Below are positions 54,780 to 64,000 of a stretch of DNA of 64,000 bases, one piece after another. How positions within the stretch are numbered: the stretch's first letter is position 1; each line of letters starts with the position of its first letter. The stretch is from assembly GCF_030814215.1 (NCBI RefSeq), contig NZ_JAUSUT010000001.1, positions 2,170,001 through 2,234,000 on the forward strand. The letters run 5' to 3'. The notes below the pieces were generated by a model that did no database searches, was not told where the DNA came from, and saw only the letters and a list, made by a program, of their open reading frames with translations. The translations under genes and the position numbers were made by a program. The DNA comes from Amycolatopsis thermophila (lineage in GTDB: Bacteria; Actinomycetota; Actinomycetes; Mycobacteriales; Pseudonocardiaceae).

Positions 54780-55499
54780 TCACCCATAGGTGTCGCGCGG
54801 CCCGCGGCCCGGGACGTGCCGGGGTCCCTTCCGCCAGCTCGGGGCGGTCGGCCCGTGGATGCGCATGCGCTTGACCACACCGTGACCGACCCCGGCGGCG
54901 ATCTTGGCGATGAGCTGCCCCTGCAGCAGCCGGAGCTGGGTGGCCCACGCGGTCGAGCGGGCGCGGACGGTGAGCTCGCCGTCCTTGAGCGAGACCGGCT
55001 GGGCGTGCTCGGCGACGTCCTCGCCGACCAGCCGGGCCCACTCGCCGAAGACCCGGCTGGTGGTCACGCGCTCCTGCCAGCCGCGCTCGGAGATCATGCG
55101 GGTGACCAGCCGTCCCAGCGGTTGCGGGTCGCGGGCGTCCGCGCCCGGCCCCGACCAGCGGCGGCGGCGCGGGTGCTGGCCGCCGAGCTCGATCTTGCGC
55201 CGCCCCGGCTCGGTGCCGCGGGCGTCGGCCTTGGCGCGGGCGGCGGCCAGCGCGGAGCGGACGAGGTCACGTCCGGTAGGGTTCCCGTCCGGCCCAGCCG
55301 CGCTGTCACTGTCCGTGGTTGATCCACTCGCCTGGGGCGTTTCCCCTGGTTCCGGGACTCGCGAAGATCGCCCGTTCGGCCGCTTGGTCACGCGGGGCGA
55401 TAACTCGTTCACCGTGTTATCCACACTATCCACAGAGTTGTCCCCAGATCGGTGGGTAACTCGTGTGGTCCCGGTCACTCGCTGTGGCTCATCAGGCAT
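54780..55499 (-). CDS. dciA: DUF721/DciA-like replication protein
   Basis: 239 aa. A long disordered, polar N-region (1-125) precedes the DUF721 domain ([20 protein letters not shown] to [13 protein letters not shown]). DciA proteins load or assist the replicative helicase DnaB in bacteria lacking DnaC; the gene beside recF is conserved in actinobacteria (Rv0004). ATG at 55499 overlaps the recF stop by 8 bp. Three DnaA-box-like 9-mers lie inside its first 30 codons. Confidence 0.85.
   Translation of the reverse strand: MPDEPQRVTGTTRVTHRSGDNSVDSVDNTVNELSPRVTKRPNGRSSRVPEPGETPQASGSTTDSDSAAGPDGNPTGRDLVRSALAAARAKADARGTEPGRRKIELGGQHPRRRRWSGPGADARDPQPLGRLVTRMISERGWQERVTTSRVFGEWARLVGEDVAEHAQPVSLKDGELTVRARSTAWATQLRLLQGQLIAKIAAGVGHGVVKRMRIHGPTAPSWRKGPRHVPGRGPRDTYG
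55417..55446 (+). other. three DnaA-box-like motifs inside dciA
   Basis: TTATCCACA (55417-55425, perfect), CTATCCACA (55426-55434) and TTGTCCCCA (55438-55446) in tandem, all in one orientation. About 3.5 kb from the main oriC cluster. Confidence 0.55.
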
Positions 55500-56649
55500 T
55501 GCGCACCTCCCCGTCGGCGACCGTGAACCGGGTGCCGGCCAGTTCGCCGGGCACGTCCTCGTCCACCGCCGCGGTGACCAGCACCTGCTCGGCACCGGCG
55601 GCCACCTCGGCCAGCCGCGACCGCCGCCGCCGGTCCAGTTCGGCGAACACGTCGTCGAGCAGGAGCACCGGCTCGCCCGCCTCGCGCCGCAGCAGCTCGT
55701 AGGACGCCAGCCGCAACGCGAGCGCGAACGACCAGGATTCACCATGGCTCGCGTAGCCCTTCGCGGGGGCCTCCCCGAGCACGATCTCCAGCTCGTCGCG
55801 GTGCGGCCCGACCAGGCTGATCCCCCGCTCCAGCTCCTGCTGCCGGACCCCGGCCATCGCTTCGGCGAGGATACCGCTGAGCACCTCCGGTTCGGCGCGT
55901 TTCCCGTCCGGCACGCCATATCCCTCGGGCAGCGCGTCACCCAGGCTCGACCGGTAGGCGATCTGCGCCGGCCGCGAGTCGGGTGCCACGCCGGCATAGG
56001 CCGCGGTCGTGTGCGGACCGAGGTCGGCGACCAGGTCCAGCCGCGCGGCGAGCAGCTGGGCGCCGACCACCGAGAGGTGGTTGTCCCACACCTCGAGCGT
56101 CGACAGCGCGTACGGGTCGTCGCGCGCGCCACCTTTCTTCTTCCCCGCCGTCTTCAGCAGCGCGTTGCGCTGGCGGAGGATCCGCTCGTAGTCGGCGCGC
56201 ACCCCCGCGTACCGGGGCGCGCGCTGCACCAGCAGCTCGTCCATGAACCGGCGCCGCTCACCGGGGTCGCCGCGCACGAGCGCCAGGTCCTCCGGGGAGA
56301 ACAGCACGGTGCGCAGGATCCCGAGGATGTCGCGCGGCTTGCCCACCGCGCCGCGGTTGACCCGCGCCCGGTTCGCCCGGCCGGGGTTGATCTCCAGCTC
56401 GACGGTCAGCTCGCGGTCCTCGTTGACCACGGCCGCCCGCACGAGTGCCCGCTCACAGCCGTGCCGCACCAGCGGGGCGTCGGTCGCGACCCGGTGCGAG
56501 CCGAGGGTCGCCAGGTAACCGATCGCCTCGAGCAGGTTGGTCTTCCCGCGGCCGTTCTGGCCGACGAGGACCGTCGGGCCCGGGGTGAGCGGCAGGTCCG
56601 CGTGCTCCCACGAACGGAAGTCGGTGACCTGCAGATGCCGTACGTGCAC
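55492..56649 (-). CDS. recF: RecF recombination mediator
   Basis: 385 aa SMC-like ATPase. Walker [20 protein letters not shown] (about 31-49), ABC signature region [14 protein letters not shown] and Walker [20 protein letters not shown]. It loads RecA at gaps with RecO and RecR. Start GTG at 56649 gives [19 protein letters not shown]. It lies 10 bp downstream of gnd in the origin operon. Confidence 0.97.
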   Translation of the reverse strand: MHVRHLQVTDFRSWEHADLPLTPGPTVLVGQNGRGKTNLLEAIGYLATLGSHRVATDAPLVRHGCERALVRAAVVNEDRELTVELEINPGRANRARVNRGAVGKPRDILGILRTVLFSPEDLALVRGDPGERRRFMDELLVQRAPRYAGVRADYERILRQRNALLKTAGKKKGGARDDPYALSTLEVWDNHLSVVGAQLLAARLDLVADLGPHTTAAYAGVAPDSRPAQIAYRSSLGDALPEGYGVPDGKRAEPEVLSGILAEAMAGVRQQELERGISLVGPHRDELEIVLGEAPAKGYASHGESWSFALALRLASYELLRREAGEPVLLLDDVFAELDRRRRSRLAEVAAGAEQVLVTAAVDEDVPGELAGTRFTVADGEVRNA

Positions 56650-56659
56650 GGCTGAGTGC

Positions 56660-57550
56660 CTACTCGCCGACCTTCTTCACGGCGTGCCCGCCGAACTGGT
56701 TGCGCAGCGCGGCGACCGCCCGCATCGCGGAGGAGTCCTTCCGCCGCGAGGCGAACCGCGCGAACAGGGCGGCCGAGATGACCGGCGCCGGCACCGCGTG
56801 GTTGATGGCCTCCTCCAGCGTCCAGCGGCCCTCGCCGGAGTCCTCGACGTAACCTTCGAGGTCGTCCAGCTCCGGGTCCTCGTCCAGGGCGCGCACCAGC
56901 AGGTCGAGCAGCCAGGACCGGACGACGGTGCCGCGCTGCCAGCCCTTGATCACGGCCGGCACGTCCTCGACGACCTTCGCGGCCTCGAGCAGTTCGAAGC
57001 CCTCGGCGTAGGCCTGCATCAGGCCGTACTCGATGCCGTTGTGGATCATCTTCGCGTAGTGGCCGGCGCCGACCGAGCCGGCGTGCGAGAAGCCCTCCTC
57101 GCGCGGGCCCTCCGGGCGCAGCGCGTCGAAGATCGGCATCGCGCGCTCGACGAGCTCCTTGTCACCGCCGACCATCAGGCCGTAGCCGTTGTCCTTGCCC
57201 CAGACCCCGCCGGACACACCGCAGTCGAGGTAGCCGATGCCCTTGGCGGACAGCACCTCGGCGTTGTGCGTGTCGTCGGTGAACCGCGAGTTGCCGCCGT
57301 CGATCACCAGGTCGCCCTCGGCGAGCAGGTCCCCGAGTTCGGCCACGGTCTCCCGGGTCGGGCCGCCGGCGGGGACCATCACCCAGACGATGCGTGGAGC
57401 GTCCAGTTTGGACACCATGTCGGCGAGGGACGAGGAGTCCGAGACCGCCTCGTTGCGGTCGTACCCGACCACCTCGTGCCCGGCGGCGCGCAGCCGCTCG
57501 CGCATGTTGAAGCCCATCCGGCCGAGGCCGACCAGTCCCAGCTGAACCAT
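56660..57550 (-). CDS. gnd: 6-phosphogluconate dehydrogenase (decarboxylating), short form
   Basis: 296 aa. NAD(P)-binding [20 protein letters not shown] at the N-terminus; substrate motifs [23 protein letters not shown] and [20 protein letters not shown]. The length of about 300 aa marks the short, often NAD-preferring GntZ/YqeC-type enzyme. It forms ribulose 5-phosphate, CO2 and NAD(P)H. Between recF and dnaN as in many actinobacteria. Confidence 0.95.
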   Translation of the reverse strand: MVQLGLVGLGRMGFNMRERLRAAGHEVVGYDRNEAVSDSSSLADMVSKLDAPRIVWVMVPAGGPTRETVAELGDLLAEGDLVIDGGNSRFTDDTHNAEVLSAKGIGYLDCGVSGGVWGKDNGYGLMVGGDKELVERAMPIFDALRPEGPREEGFSHAGSVGAGHYAKMIHNGIEYGLMQAYAEGFELLEAAKVVEDVPAVIKGWQRGTVVRSWLLDLLVRALDEDPELDDLEGYVEDSGEGRWTLEEAINHAVPAPVISAALFARFASRRKDSSAMRAVAALRNQFGGHAVKKVGE

Positions 57551-57585
57551 GGAACTCCCCTTCGTGCGTACTTCTTCCGTCGCGG

Positions 57586-58719
57586 TCAGCCGGGTAGGCG
57601 GACCGGCATCAGTAGATAGAGGTAACCAGGAACGACCTGGCCCTGCTCGTCGGCCGGCTTGATCAAAGCCGGACGGTTCGGGGTGGTGAAGGTCAGCTCG
57701 GCCCGGTCGTGGTGCAGCGCGCCGAGACCGTCGACGAGGTAACCGGGGTTGAACGCGATGGTCACCGGCTCGCCCTCGTACTCCACCGGCAGCTCCTCTT
57801 CGGCGCTGCCCTCGTCGTCGCCGCCGGCCGACAGGCGCAGCGAGTTGTCACCGAACTCCAGCCGCACCTGAGTACCCCGCTCGGCGACGAGCGACACGCG
57901 TTTGATCGCCTCCGACAGCGGGGACACCTCGATCACCGCGCGGGAGGAGTGCTGGTTCGGGAGGAGCTGCCGGTATGGCGGGAACTCGGCGTCGAGCAGG
58001 CGGGTGGTCGTGTAGCGGCCGTTGCCGGACAGGCCGAGCAGGCCTTCGCCGCTGGCGAGGCCGACCGACACCTTGTTGCCCGCGGTGCCGAGCGACTTGG
58101 CCGCCTCGGCGAGGGTGCGCGCCGGGACCAGCACCGCGGCGTCGGCCAGCCCCTCGGCCGGCTCCCACGCGAACTCGCGCATCGCCAGGCGGAAGCGGTC
58201 GGTGGCGACCAGGGTCAGCGAGTTGCCGGAGATCTCCAGCCGCATGCCGGTCAGCATCGGCAGGGTGTCGTCCTTGCCCGCGGCGACGGCGACCTGGGTG
58301 ACGGCCTGGCCGAACGCCTCGCCCGCGACCTCACCGGCGAAAGTCGGCTGGGCCGGCAGCTGCGGGTAGTCCTCGACCGGCATGGTCGGCAGGCTGAACC
58401 GGGCGCTGCCGCAGGTGATGGACGCGCGGGAGCCGTCGACGGAGATCTCGACCGGCTGGGCCGGGAGCGCCTTGGTGATGTCGGCGAGCAACCGTCCGGA
58501 CACGAGCAGCCGCCCCCCGTCGGCGATGGTCGCCGGGACGCCGACCGTGGCCGAGACCTCGTAGTCGAAGCCGGAGACGGTGAGCGCGTCGGTCGACCCG
58601 TCGGATCCGGCGTCGAGCAGGACACCGCCCAGGACGGGGACCGGTGGCCTCGACGGCAGGCTGCGTGCCACCCACGCGACGGCGTCCGCGAGCCCGTCGC
58701 GTTCGACGCGGATCTTCAT
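57586..58719 (-). CDS. dnaN: DNA polymerase III beta subunit (sliding clamp)
   Basis: 377 aa with three clamp domains. [20 protein letters not shown] is the standard N-terminus; [13 protein letters not shown] and the C-terminal [15 protein letters not shown] end with the usual MPxR(L/I). ATG at 58719 is chosen; a longer in-frame option would run into oriC. It dimerises around DNA and tethers the polymerase. Confidence 0.97.
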   Translation of the reverse strand: MKIRVERDGLADAVAWVARSLPSRPPVPVLGGVLLDAGSDGSTDALTVSGFDYEVSATVGVPATIADGGRLLVSGRLLADITKALPAQPVEISVDGSRASITCGSARFSLPTMPVEDYPQLPAQPTFAGEVAGEAFGQAVTQVAVAAGKDDTLPMLTGMRLEISGNSLTLVATDRFRLAMREFAWEPAEGLADAAVLVPARTLAEAAKSLGTAGNKVSVGLASGEGLLGLSGNGRYTTTRLLDAEFPPYRQLLPNQHSSRAVIEVSPLSEAIKRVSLVAERGTQVRLEFGDNSLRLSAGGDDEGSAEEELPVEYEGEPVTIAFNPGYLVDGLGALHHDRAELTFTTPNRPALIKPADEQGQVVPGYLYLLMPVRLPG

Positions 58720-58925
58720 GAGCCCATCCTTTCGACAGCCGAGCCCCTCACGCGGCCCGAGAAGATCGACAAACGTCCCCGGGCAGGCCGCGAGGGAACG
58801 CGCTGACCGGGGATCTCGCAGTGTGGTGTGGCCCGGTGCCGATGTCGCCAACGACGAGCGGGCTGGGTGTGGATACCCACGTTAGAACGTGAGCGGCACC
58901 GGCGTCACTCGGGGCAGGCCATCGA

Positions 58926-59200
58926 CTTGTCGACAAGACGATCTCGTCCGGCGCGTTGTCCCCATGTCCACAGCCCCCTGTTTTCGTTCTAAGGACTTCT
59001 TGAGAAAAAACCAAGGGCAGTGACAGTAATAGGGGCTGTGGATTCTGGGGACAACCGCCGTCGTCGCAGGTCCGCTCGCGCGGCGGGGTGTGGACATCTG
59101 TGGAGTACTTCCCGTGGACAACTCGGGCCGTCCGTGGACAACTTCGAAGCCTCCCCAAGTGATCCACAGTTGTCCCCAGCTGTCCACAGAACTGTCCCCA
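58926..59200. other. oriC: oriC: cluster of DnaA boxes
   Basis: At least eleven 9-mers within two mismatches of TTGTCCACA: TTGTCCCCA (58956), ATGTCCACA (58964), reverse copies at 59037, 59046, 59089, 59099, 59113 and 59133, TGATCCACA (59160), TTGTCCCCA (59170), CTGTCCACA (59180), CTGTCCCCA (59192). An AT-rich part with GAGAAAAAA (58981-59014) could unwind. CTTGTCGACAAG (58926-58937) is palindromic. It adjoins dnaN, not dnaA. No gene is seen from 58720 to 59306. Confidence 0.85.
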
Positions 59201-59306
59201 GTTGTGGGCCGGTTCGTCCCCATGGCCGCGCACAGACGCGGTCGCCGTGGAACCCACCCAGTGGGTGACGGCGGTCGCCGCGATCGATGCCGTCTCGTTA
59301 CGGGGA

Positions 59307-60125
59307 TCACAGGTTTCGCGCCGCAGCGCGTCCCGTCGCGGCCGCACTCGCTGTCACACAAGCGATTCCGGCCCAGGCGGCGAACGGCAGCCGCTCGCCG
59401 AGGAGCACCGCGCCGGCGAGTCCCGCCACCGCTGCCTCCAGGCTTTCGAGTACCGCGACGGTGCCGGGTGGAATCCTCCGCAGGGCGGCCAGATCGAGTG
59501 AGTACGGCACGACGGCCGACAACACGGCGACGCCGAATCCGGCCAGGAGCAAGGAAGGGCGCCACACCGCGGTGGTCGCACCGAACGGCATCACGAGCAC
59601 CGCGGCGACCGTCACGGCGAGCGCCAGCATCGATCCATCCTGGACACTCGCGCCGACCTTCCGGCTCAACAACAGGTATCCACCCATCGACGCGGCGGAC
59701 AGCAGAGCGAGCGCGACACCCGCCGCGGGCATCGTCGTGCCCGATGGCGCGTGGAACAACCACACGCCGAACCCGGCGACGAGTGAGAGCGCCACGTCCC
59801 GCGCACGTCGTGCCGTGGCGACCGCGATCGCGAGCGGACCGAGCAACTGCAACGCGCTCGCCACCCCCATCGGCAGGAACAGCAGCGCGGGGTAGATGAG
59901 GTTCATCCCGGCGATCGCCGCGCCGAAACCCAGCACCGGCACCAGTTCCCGGCGCGACGGCAACGACGGCCGGTGGATCGCGAGCAGCACGAGCGCGGCG
60001 AACCCGAGCCGCAGCGCCACCACGGCGCCGGGACCGGCCTGGGCGAAGAGTTGCTTGCCGAACGCCTGGCCCGCCTGGACGCTCACGACGCTGCCGAGGA
60101 CGAGGAGTACCGGGGTGGCTCGCAT
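59307..60125 (-). CDS. EamA/DMT-family transporter (RhtA-like)
   Basis: 272 aa with ten helices in two EamA halves: SVVSVQAGQAFGKQLFAQAG, GVASALQLLGPLAIAVA, LLSAASMGGYLLLSRKVG and VVPYSLDLAALRRIPPGTVA with VLESLEAAVAGLAGAVLLGE. This resembles RhtA exporters of threonine/homoserine. ATG at 60125. It is divergent from the LysR gene, which probably controls it. Its 3' end faces oriC. Confidence 0.85.
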   Translation of the reverse strand: MRATPVLLVLGSVVSVQAGQAFGKQLFAQAGPGAVVALRLGFAALVLLAIHRPSLPSRRELVPVLGFGAAIAGMNLIYPALLFLPMGVASALQLLGPLAIAVATARRARDVALSLVAGFGVWLFHAPSGTTMPAAGVALALLSAASMGGYLLLSRKVGASVQDGSMLALAVTVAAVLVMPFGATTAVWRPSLLLAGFGVAVLSAVVPYSLDLAALRRIPPGTVAVLESLEAAVAGLAGAVLLGERLPFAAWAGIACVTASAAATGRAAARNL

Positions 60126-60169
60126 GCCTTCCCAGTCTTGGCCCCCGCACCGTGAAGATCCATCGAGAC

Positions 60170-60182
60170 TTCGTGCACGGAA
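60170..60182. promoter_or_regulatory. candidate LysR box between eamA and lysR
   Basis: TTCGTGCACGGAA is a T-N11-A motif with TTC/GAA and GTGCAC dyads, lying between the two divergent starts (60125 and 60201). Confidence 0.45.
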
Positions 60183-60200
60183 CTCTTTAGCCTCGACTAC

Positions 60201-61121
60201 ATGATCGACCTGAGACGTCTCCGCGTCCTCCGCGTGCTCGCCGACCACGGCACCGTGACGGCGGCCGCGCACGCGCTGCACCTGACCCCGTCCGCGGTGT
60301 CGCAGCAGCTGCGGTTGCTGGCCAAGGAGGTCGGCGTCGACCTGCTGCGGCACGAGGGCAGGCGGGTGCGGTTGACCCCCGCCGCGGTGGTCCTGCTCGA
60401 GCACGCGGATTCCCTGTTCGCGCAATGGGAACGCGCGCGCGCCGATCTGACCGCCGGCGACGAGAGGGGAACCGTCCGGCTGTGCGGTGTCTCGTCCGCG
60501 GTCGCGGCGTTGCTGACGCCCGCGGCCGCGCGGCTGCGGGCGGACCACCCCCGCCTCACGACGCGCGTACTGGAAGAGGAGAGCGCGGACTGCTACGAAC
60601 TGCTGCTCGCCGAAGAAGCCGACATCGCCGTCGTGCTGCCGACACCGGAAGCACCGCCGGCCGGCGATCCGCGCTTCACGCAGTGGCCGCTGCTCGACGA
60701 TCCGCAGGACCTCCTCGTCCCGGCGGGACATCCGCTGGCGCGTCAGGACGCGGTCGAACTCGCCGACGCCGCGCGCGAACCGTGGATCGTCAAGCCGCGC
60801 AACAACGACACGTACACGCTCCTCCAGGTCGCCTGCGCCGCCGCGGGTTTCACGCCGCGGATCGCGCACGAGGCGAAGGAGTGGTTCGCCGTGTCCGCCC
60901 TCGTCTCCGCCGGGTTCGGGGTGTGCCTCGTGCCGCGGCTCGCGCCGCTGCCACCCCAGCACGAGGTAGTCCGGATTCCCTTGCGCGGCAACCCACGTCC
61001 GTCACGTCGGATCGTCGGGTGCGTGCGGCGGGGCAGCGAGGGGCAGTGGCCGATCGCGCGCGCGATCGTGGCGATCGAAGCGGTGTGCGCCGGGCGCGTC
61101 ACTGACGAGCGCGCTGTTTGA
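60201..61121 (+). CDS. LysR-family transcriptional regulator
   Basis: 306 aa. Helix-turn-helix [20 protein letters not shown] then [20 protein letters not shown] (1-45) and an effector domain ([20 protein letters not shown] onward). Divergent from the EamA exporter, so it likely senses the exported compound, perhaps an amino acid. ATG at 60201. It overlaps the convergent dnaA 3' end by 23 bp, so the insertion between oriC and dnaA is compact. Confidence 0.88.
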   Translation: MIDLRRLRVLRVLADHGTVTAAAHALHLTPSAVSQQLRLLAKEVGVDLLRHEGRRVRLTPAAVVLLEHADSLFAQWERARADLTAGDERGTVRLCGVSSAVAALLTPAAARLRADHPRLTTRVLEEESADCYELLLAEEADIAVVLPTPEAPPAGDPRFTQWPLLDDPQDLLVPAGHPLARQDAVELADAAREPWIVKPRNNDTYTLLQVACAAAGFTPRIAHEAKEWFAVSALVSAGFGVCLVPRLAPLPPQHEVVRIPLRGNPRPSRRIVGCVRRGSEGQWPIARAIVAIEAVCAGRVTDERAV

Positions 61122-62724
61122 TGCGCGCGGTCAGCTCCTGCACCTGGTCGTAGATCCGCCGGCGCTCGGCCATCTCCTTGCGGATCTTCTTGTCCGCGTG
61201 CATGACCGTCGTGTGGTCTCGACCGCCGAACGTCTGCCCGATCTTCGGCAGCGACATGTCCGTCAGCTCACGGCACAGGTACATCGCGATCTGCCGCGCC
61301 GTGGCGAGCGCTTTCGTCTTGCCCGGGCCGCACAGGTCGTCGACCGTCACGTCGAAGAACTCGGCCGTCGTCGCCATGATCGTCGGCGCGCTGATCTCCG
61401 GAGCCTGCGAATCCGGGATCAGGTCGCGCAGCACGATTTCCGCGAGGCTGACGTCCACCGGCTGCTGGTTCAGCGACGCGAACGCGGTGACGCGGATGAG
61501 AGCGCCTTCCAGCTCGCGGATGTTCGCCTCGACGCGCGAGGCGATGAACTCGAGCACGTCGCCCGGCACCGCGAGCCGGTCCTGCGCCGCCTTCTTGCGC
61601 AGGATCGCGATGCGCGTTTCCAGTTCGGGCGGCTGGATGTCGGTGATCAGGCCCCACTCGAACCGCGTGCGCAGCCGGTCCTCCAAGGTTTCCAGCCGCT
61701 TCGGCGGCCGGTCCGAGGACACCACGATCTGCTTGTTCGAGTTGTGCAGCGTGTTGAAGGTGTGGAAGAACTCCTCCTGGGTGCCTTCCTTGCCCTCCAG
61801 GAACTGGATGTCGTCGACCAGCAGGATGTCGATGTCGCGGTAGCGCCGCTGGAACGCGACTTTGCGGTCGTCGCGCAGCGAGTTGATGAAGTCGTTGGTG
61901 AACTCTTCGGTCGAGACGTAGCGCACGCGCATCCCCGGGAACAGCCGCTGCGCGTAATGCCCGACCGCGTGCAGCAGGTGCGTCTTGCCCAGCCCCGACT
62001 CGCCCCAGATGAACAGCGGGTTGTACGCGCGGGACGGTGCTTCGGCGACGGCGAACGCGGCCGCGTGCGCGAAGCGGTTGGACGCGCCGATGACGAACGT
62101 GTCGAACGTGTACTTCTCGTTCAGCCGGGTCTTCGACGTCTCCGGCTGCGCGGGGGCGGTGTAGGGCTGGCCGGCGCTCGGCTGGCCGGAGAACATCGGC
62201 CAGATCTCGTGCGCGGCGGCCAGTGCCTCGCCCTCTTCGTCGACTTCCTCGTCACCGTCGTCCTCGGGCAGGGCCGCCTTCACCGGTTCCGGCCGGTGGG
62301 CGCGCACCTGACGCAGCGGCGGCAGGAGACCGTCGTCGAGCGGCGGCATCTGCGGCATCTTCGGCGGCATGACCGGGATCTCGGTCACCCCGACCGGAGC
62401 GGTTTCCACCCGGGCGGGTGACGGGTAGGGCACGGGAGGTGGCGGGGGCGGCGGGCTGACCTCCGCGGTGTCGACCTTCACGGCAAGCGAGACCGGGCGG
62501 CCGAGGCGGCGCGAGAGCGCGTGGGTGATCGGGTCGCGCAGGGCCCGCTCGATCGCTTCCTTGGCGAAGTCGCTCGGGGCGGCGAGCAGGGCGGTTCCGT
62601 CGAGCAGACCGATCGGGCGGGTGACCCGCATCCAGGCTCGCTGCTGAGGCGAGAGTGTGCCGTCCGACAGCTCCCGGACCACTTGGTCCCAGACCACGCC
62701 CAGGTTCAACTGGTGCTCGGACAC
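61099..62724 (-). CDS. dnaA: chromosomal replication initiator DnaA
   Basis: 541 aa. Domain I ([20 protein letters not shown]), a long Pro-rich domain II (about 90-190), AAA+ domain III with Walker [17 protein letters not shown] and Walker [16 protein letters not shown], and domain IV with the DnaA-box reader [21 protein letters not shown] at 62724. DnaA boxes upstream at 62849-62869 suggest autoregulation. It is separated from oriC and dnaN by two genes. Confidence 0.98.
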   Translation of the reverse strand: MSEHQLNLGVVWDQVVRELSDGTLSPQQRAWMRVTRPIGLLDGTALLAAPSDFAKEAIERALRDPITHALSRRLGRPVSLAVKVDTAEVSPPPPPPPVPYPSPARVETAPVGVTEIPVMPPKMPQMPPLDDGLLPPLRQVRAHRPEPVKAALPEDDGDEEVDEEGEALAAAHEIWPMFSGQPSAGQPYTAPAQPETSKTRLNEKYTFDTFVIGASNRFAHAAAFAVAEAPSRAYNPLFIWGESGLGKTHLLHAVGHYAQRLFPGMRVRYVSTEEFTNDFINSLRDDRKVAFQRRYRDIDILLVDDIQFLEGKEGTQEEFFHTFNTLHNSNKQIVVSSDRPPKRLETLEDRLRTRFEWGLITDIQPPELETRIAILRKKAAQDRLAVPGDVLEFIASRVEANIRELEGALIRVTAFASLNQQPVDVSLAEIVLRDLIPDSQAPEISAPTIMATTAEFFDVTVDDLCGPGKTKALATARQIAMYLCRELTDMSLPKIGQTFGGRDHTTVMHADKKIRKEMAERRRIYDQVQELTARIKQRARQ

Positions 62725-62848
62725 CGACTTCGTCCCCTCCCCTCGTCACCCCGGACGAACCCCACCGAACCTCGAACCACTCTTGCCGGGCGCCCGCTCA
62801 CTCGGTCGAGCGGCGCCGCGCGGTCCCCCTGGTCACCGCGTGCAGCAA

Positions 62849-62869
62849 GTATCCACAGAGTTGTCCACA
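62849..62869 (+). promoter_or_regulatory. DnaA boxes in the dnaA promoter region
   Basis: GTATCCACA (62849-62857) and a perfect TTGTCCACA (62861-62869) about 125 bp before the dnaA start. With only two boxes this looks like the autoregulated promoter and not the origin. The rest of 62725-63243 holds hairpins at 63068-63088 and 63093-63113 before rpmH but no gene. Confidence 0.65.
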
Positions 62870-63243
62870 GCTGTGCACTAATGTACGGCGGCCCGCAGCC
62901 ACTCCACCTGCGGGTGCGAACCTACGCCAGCCAGAGCCTCCACACCTTCCGACGGCGGCGCCGAGCACCTCGAACGGGTGACTCAAGAGGAGACACGCTA
63001 ACAAAGCTTCGCGCGGTCCCACAAGACGCCGTAGGAAGCCAGGATCCCATGCCTCACCGCGCGTCGCCACTCGGTCCCCCCGAGTGGTTCCGGGGGCCGG
63101 TTGTGCCCGGCCCCGAAGGGGTGCGTACCCTCGATAAGTCTCCCGCGCGCGACGGGTTCGTTCGCATGCGCGCGATTCGAGACACCCCCGAGCTGATCGG
63201 TGGCGCTGCCTGCCGCCGAGTATGTCGAGACCAGGAGTAAGCA

Positions 63244-63387
63244 GTGAGCAAGGGTAAGCGCACCTTCCAGCCGAACAACCGTCGACGCGCCCGGACCCAC
63301 GGGTTCCGGCTGCGGATGCGTACCCGTGCCGGTCGCGCCATCCTGTCGGCCCGCCGTCGCAAGGGCCGCGAGAAGCTGTCCGCCTGA
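63244..63387 (+). CDS. rpmH: 50S ribosomal protein L34
   Basis: 47 aa, [20 protein letters not shown] followed by [20 protein letters not shown], the complete L34. GTG at 63244. Start of the conserved rpmH-rnpA-yidD-yidC operon, divergent from dnaA. Confidence 0.98.
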   Translation: MSKGKRTFQPNNRRRARTHGFRLRMRTRAGRAILSARRRKGREKLSA

Positions 63388-63409
63388 TAGCGCCGCTTCG
63401 AGGCGCGAC

Positions 63410-63829
63410 GTGCTGCCCCGTGCCGCCCGCTTGCGGCGCAGTGAGGACTTCCGCGACGTCATGCGCAGGGGTGCTCGGGCAGGCCGGCGCCGCCTCGTGG
63501 TGCACGCGGTGCAGTCCACCGACCCGTCCGCGGGAACGCCGCGGGCGGGTTTTGTGGTGAGCAAATCCGTCGGCAACTCGGTGGTCCGCCACCGGGTGAG
63601 CCGTCGTCTGCGGCACCTCGTCCTGCAGCGTCTCGGAACCGTGCCGCCCGGCAGTTCGTTGGTCGTGAGGGCCCTGCCGCCGGCGGCCACCGCGTCCAGC
63701 GCCGAACTCGGTGCCGATCTGGACGCGGCGCTGAAACGGCTGAGCCTGCTCCCGGGCCGCCCGTCGGACGGCCCGGCGCAACCCCGGCCGGACACGGCCG
63801 CGGACACGAGGGGCCACGCCGGTGAATGA
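63410..63829 (+). CDS. rnpA: ribonuclease P protein component
   Basis: 139 aa. [20 protein letters not shown], then [20 protein letters not shown] and SRRLRHLV, the RNR motif region of RnpA that helps the RNA subunit bind pre-tRNA. GTG at 63410, 22 bp after rpmH. The Pro/Asp-rich C-terminal tail is longer than in most homologues. It overlaps yidD by 8 bp. Confidence 0.96.
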   Translation: MLPRAARLRRSEDFRDVMRRGARAGRRRLVVHAVQSTDPSAGTPRAGFVVSKSVGNSVVRHRVSRRLRHLVLQRLGTVPPGSSLVVRALPPAATASSAELGADLDAALKRLSLLPGRPSDGPAQPRPDTAADTRGHAGE

Positions 63830-64000
63830 CGCCAGCACGGAAAGCGGTAGCGCGCACGCGGTCGAGCGCCCCGGGCCGGTGGCCCAGGTCCTGCTGCTCC
63901 CGCTGCGGTTCTACCGCCGGTTCATCTCGCCCTACCTCCCGCCGAGCTGCCGCTTCTACCCCAGCTGCAGCACGTACGCGGTCGAGGCCCTGACCCGCTT
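63822..64000 (+). CDS. yidD: YidD membrane protein insertion efficiency factor (partial, runs off the right edge)
   Basis: The first 59 codons are present. [20 protein letters not shown] then [20 protein letters not shown] is the Cys-rich YidD signature. A polar 18-residue N-extension precedes it from GTG 63822, which overlaps the rnpA stop. It works with YidC, expected next. Confidence 0.93.
   Translation, partial: MNDASTESGSAHAVERPGPVAQVLLLPLRFYRRFISPYLPPSCRFYPSCSTYAVEALTR

Noticed and set aside
62725-63243. The dnaA-rpmH spacer as oriC
   Set aside because: It has only two DnaA boxes against eleven or more next to dnaN.

Overview
The window is a high-GC actinomycete chromosome segment around the replication origin. 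The layout is that of the family Pseudonocardiaceae and most resembles Amycolatopsis; this is an inference from gene content and order, not a database match. Supporting signs are many GTG starts, the fhaA-fhaB-pstP-rodA-pbpA-pknA-pknB cluster, crgA, class E sortase, an F420-type flavin protein and an actinobacterial DUF721/dciA next to recF.

Left part (1-5.1 kb): accessory metabolism (ArsR fragment, patatin lipase, PPOX-class oxidoreductase, PLP sulfur-amino-acid enzyme, FKBP isomerase, LysR with a divergent threonine/serine dehydratase) and tRNA-Leu(CAG). 5.2-14.6 kb: the cell-shape and Ser/Thr-kinase operon, which couples FHA adaptors, the phosphatase PstP, the SEDS protein RodA, the class B PBP PbpA and kinases PknA and PknB. 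14.7-22.9 kb: a GT-C-like membrane protein, then a tightly overlapping minus-strand operon trpG/pabA-ABC ATPase-permease-response regulator-histidine kinase, then fprA and sortase E. 23-28.4 kb: crgA, PH-domain protein, rhomboid, ppiA, a Lys/Ala-rich membrane protein, a lipoprotein and an M14 carboxypeptidase. 28.4-35.6 kb: a YheO-like regulator, an IS481 remnant, a spermidine-synthase-like gene, a three-gene membrane cluster of unknown role, tRNA-Ala, the DLW-39 gene, csbD, a candidate parS, a YceI protein and a broken glycosyltransferase.

35.7-49.3 kb is an integrated actinomycete integrative and conjugative element (AICE) of about 13.6 kb in the 3' half of tRNA-Ile(GAT). It is bounded by a 45-bp direct repeat and separates tRNA-Ile from tRNA-Ala. 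It carries int and xis at the right end, a primase-polymerase plus RepA-like helicase module with TGTCAC repeats at both ends, an FtsK/TraB-type DNA translocase followed by CTAAC repeats (candidate clt), Spd-like membrane proteins, a GntR (KorSA-like) repressor with two perfect operators around a TTGACA promoter, and a NUDIX/XRE pair with its own operator.

49.3-64 kb is the origin core: DUF3566 protein, gyrA, gyrB, dciA, recF, gnd, dnaN, a DnaA-box cluster (oriC), an EamA transporter and LysR pair lying between oriC and dnaA, then dnaA, rpmH, rnpA and the start of yidD. The most unusual features are the compact regulatory and repeat architecture of the AICE, the separation of oriC from dnaA by a transporter/regulator pair, extra DnaA-box groups outside oriC, a candidate parS, and candidate metal- and redox-regulator sites at fprA and the PPOX gene.
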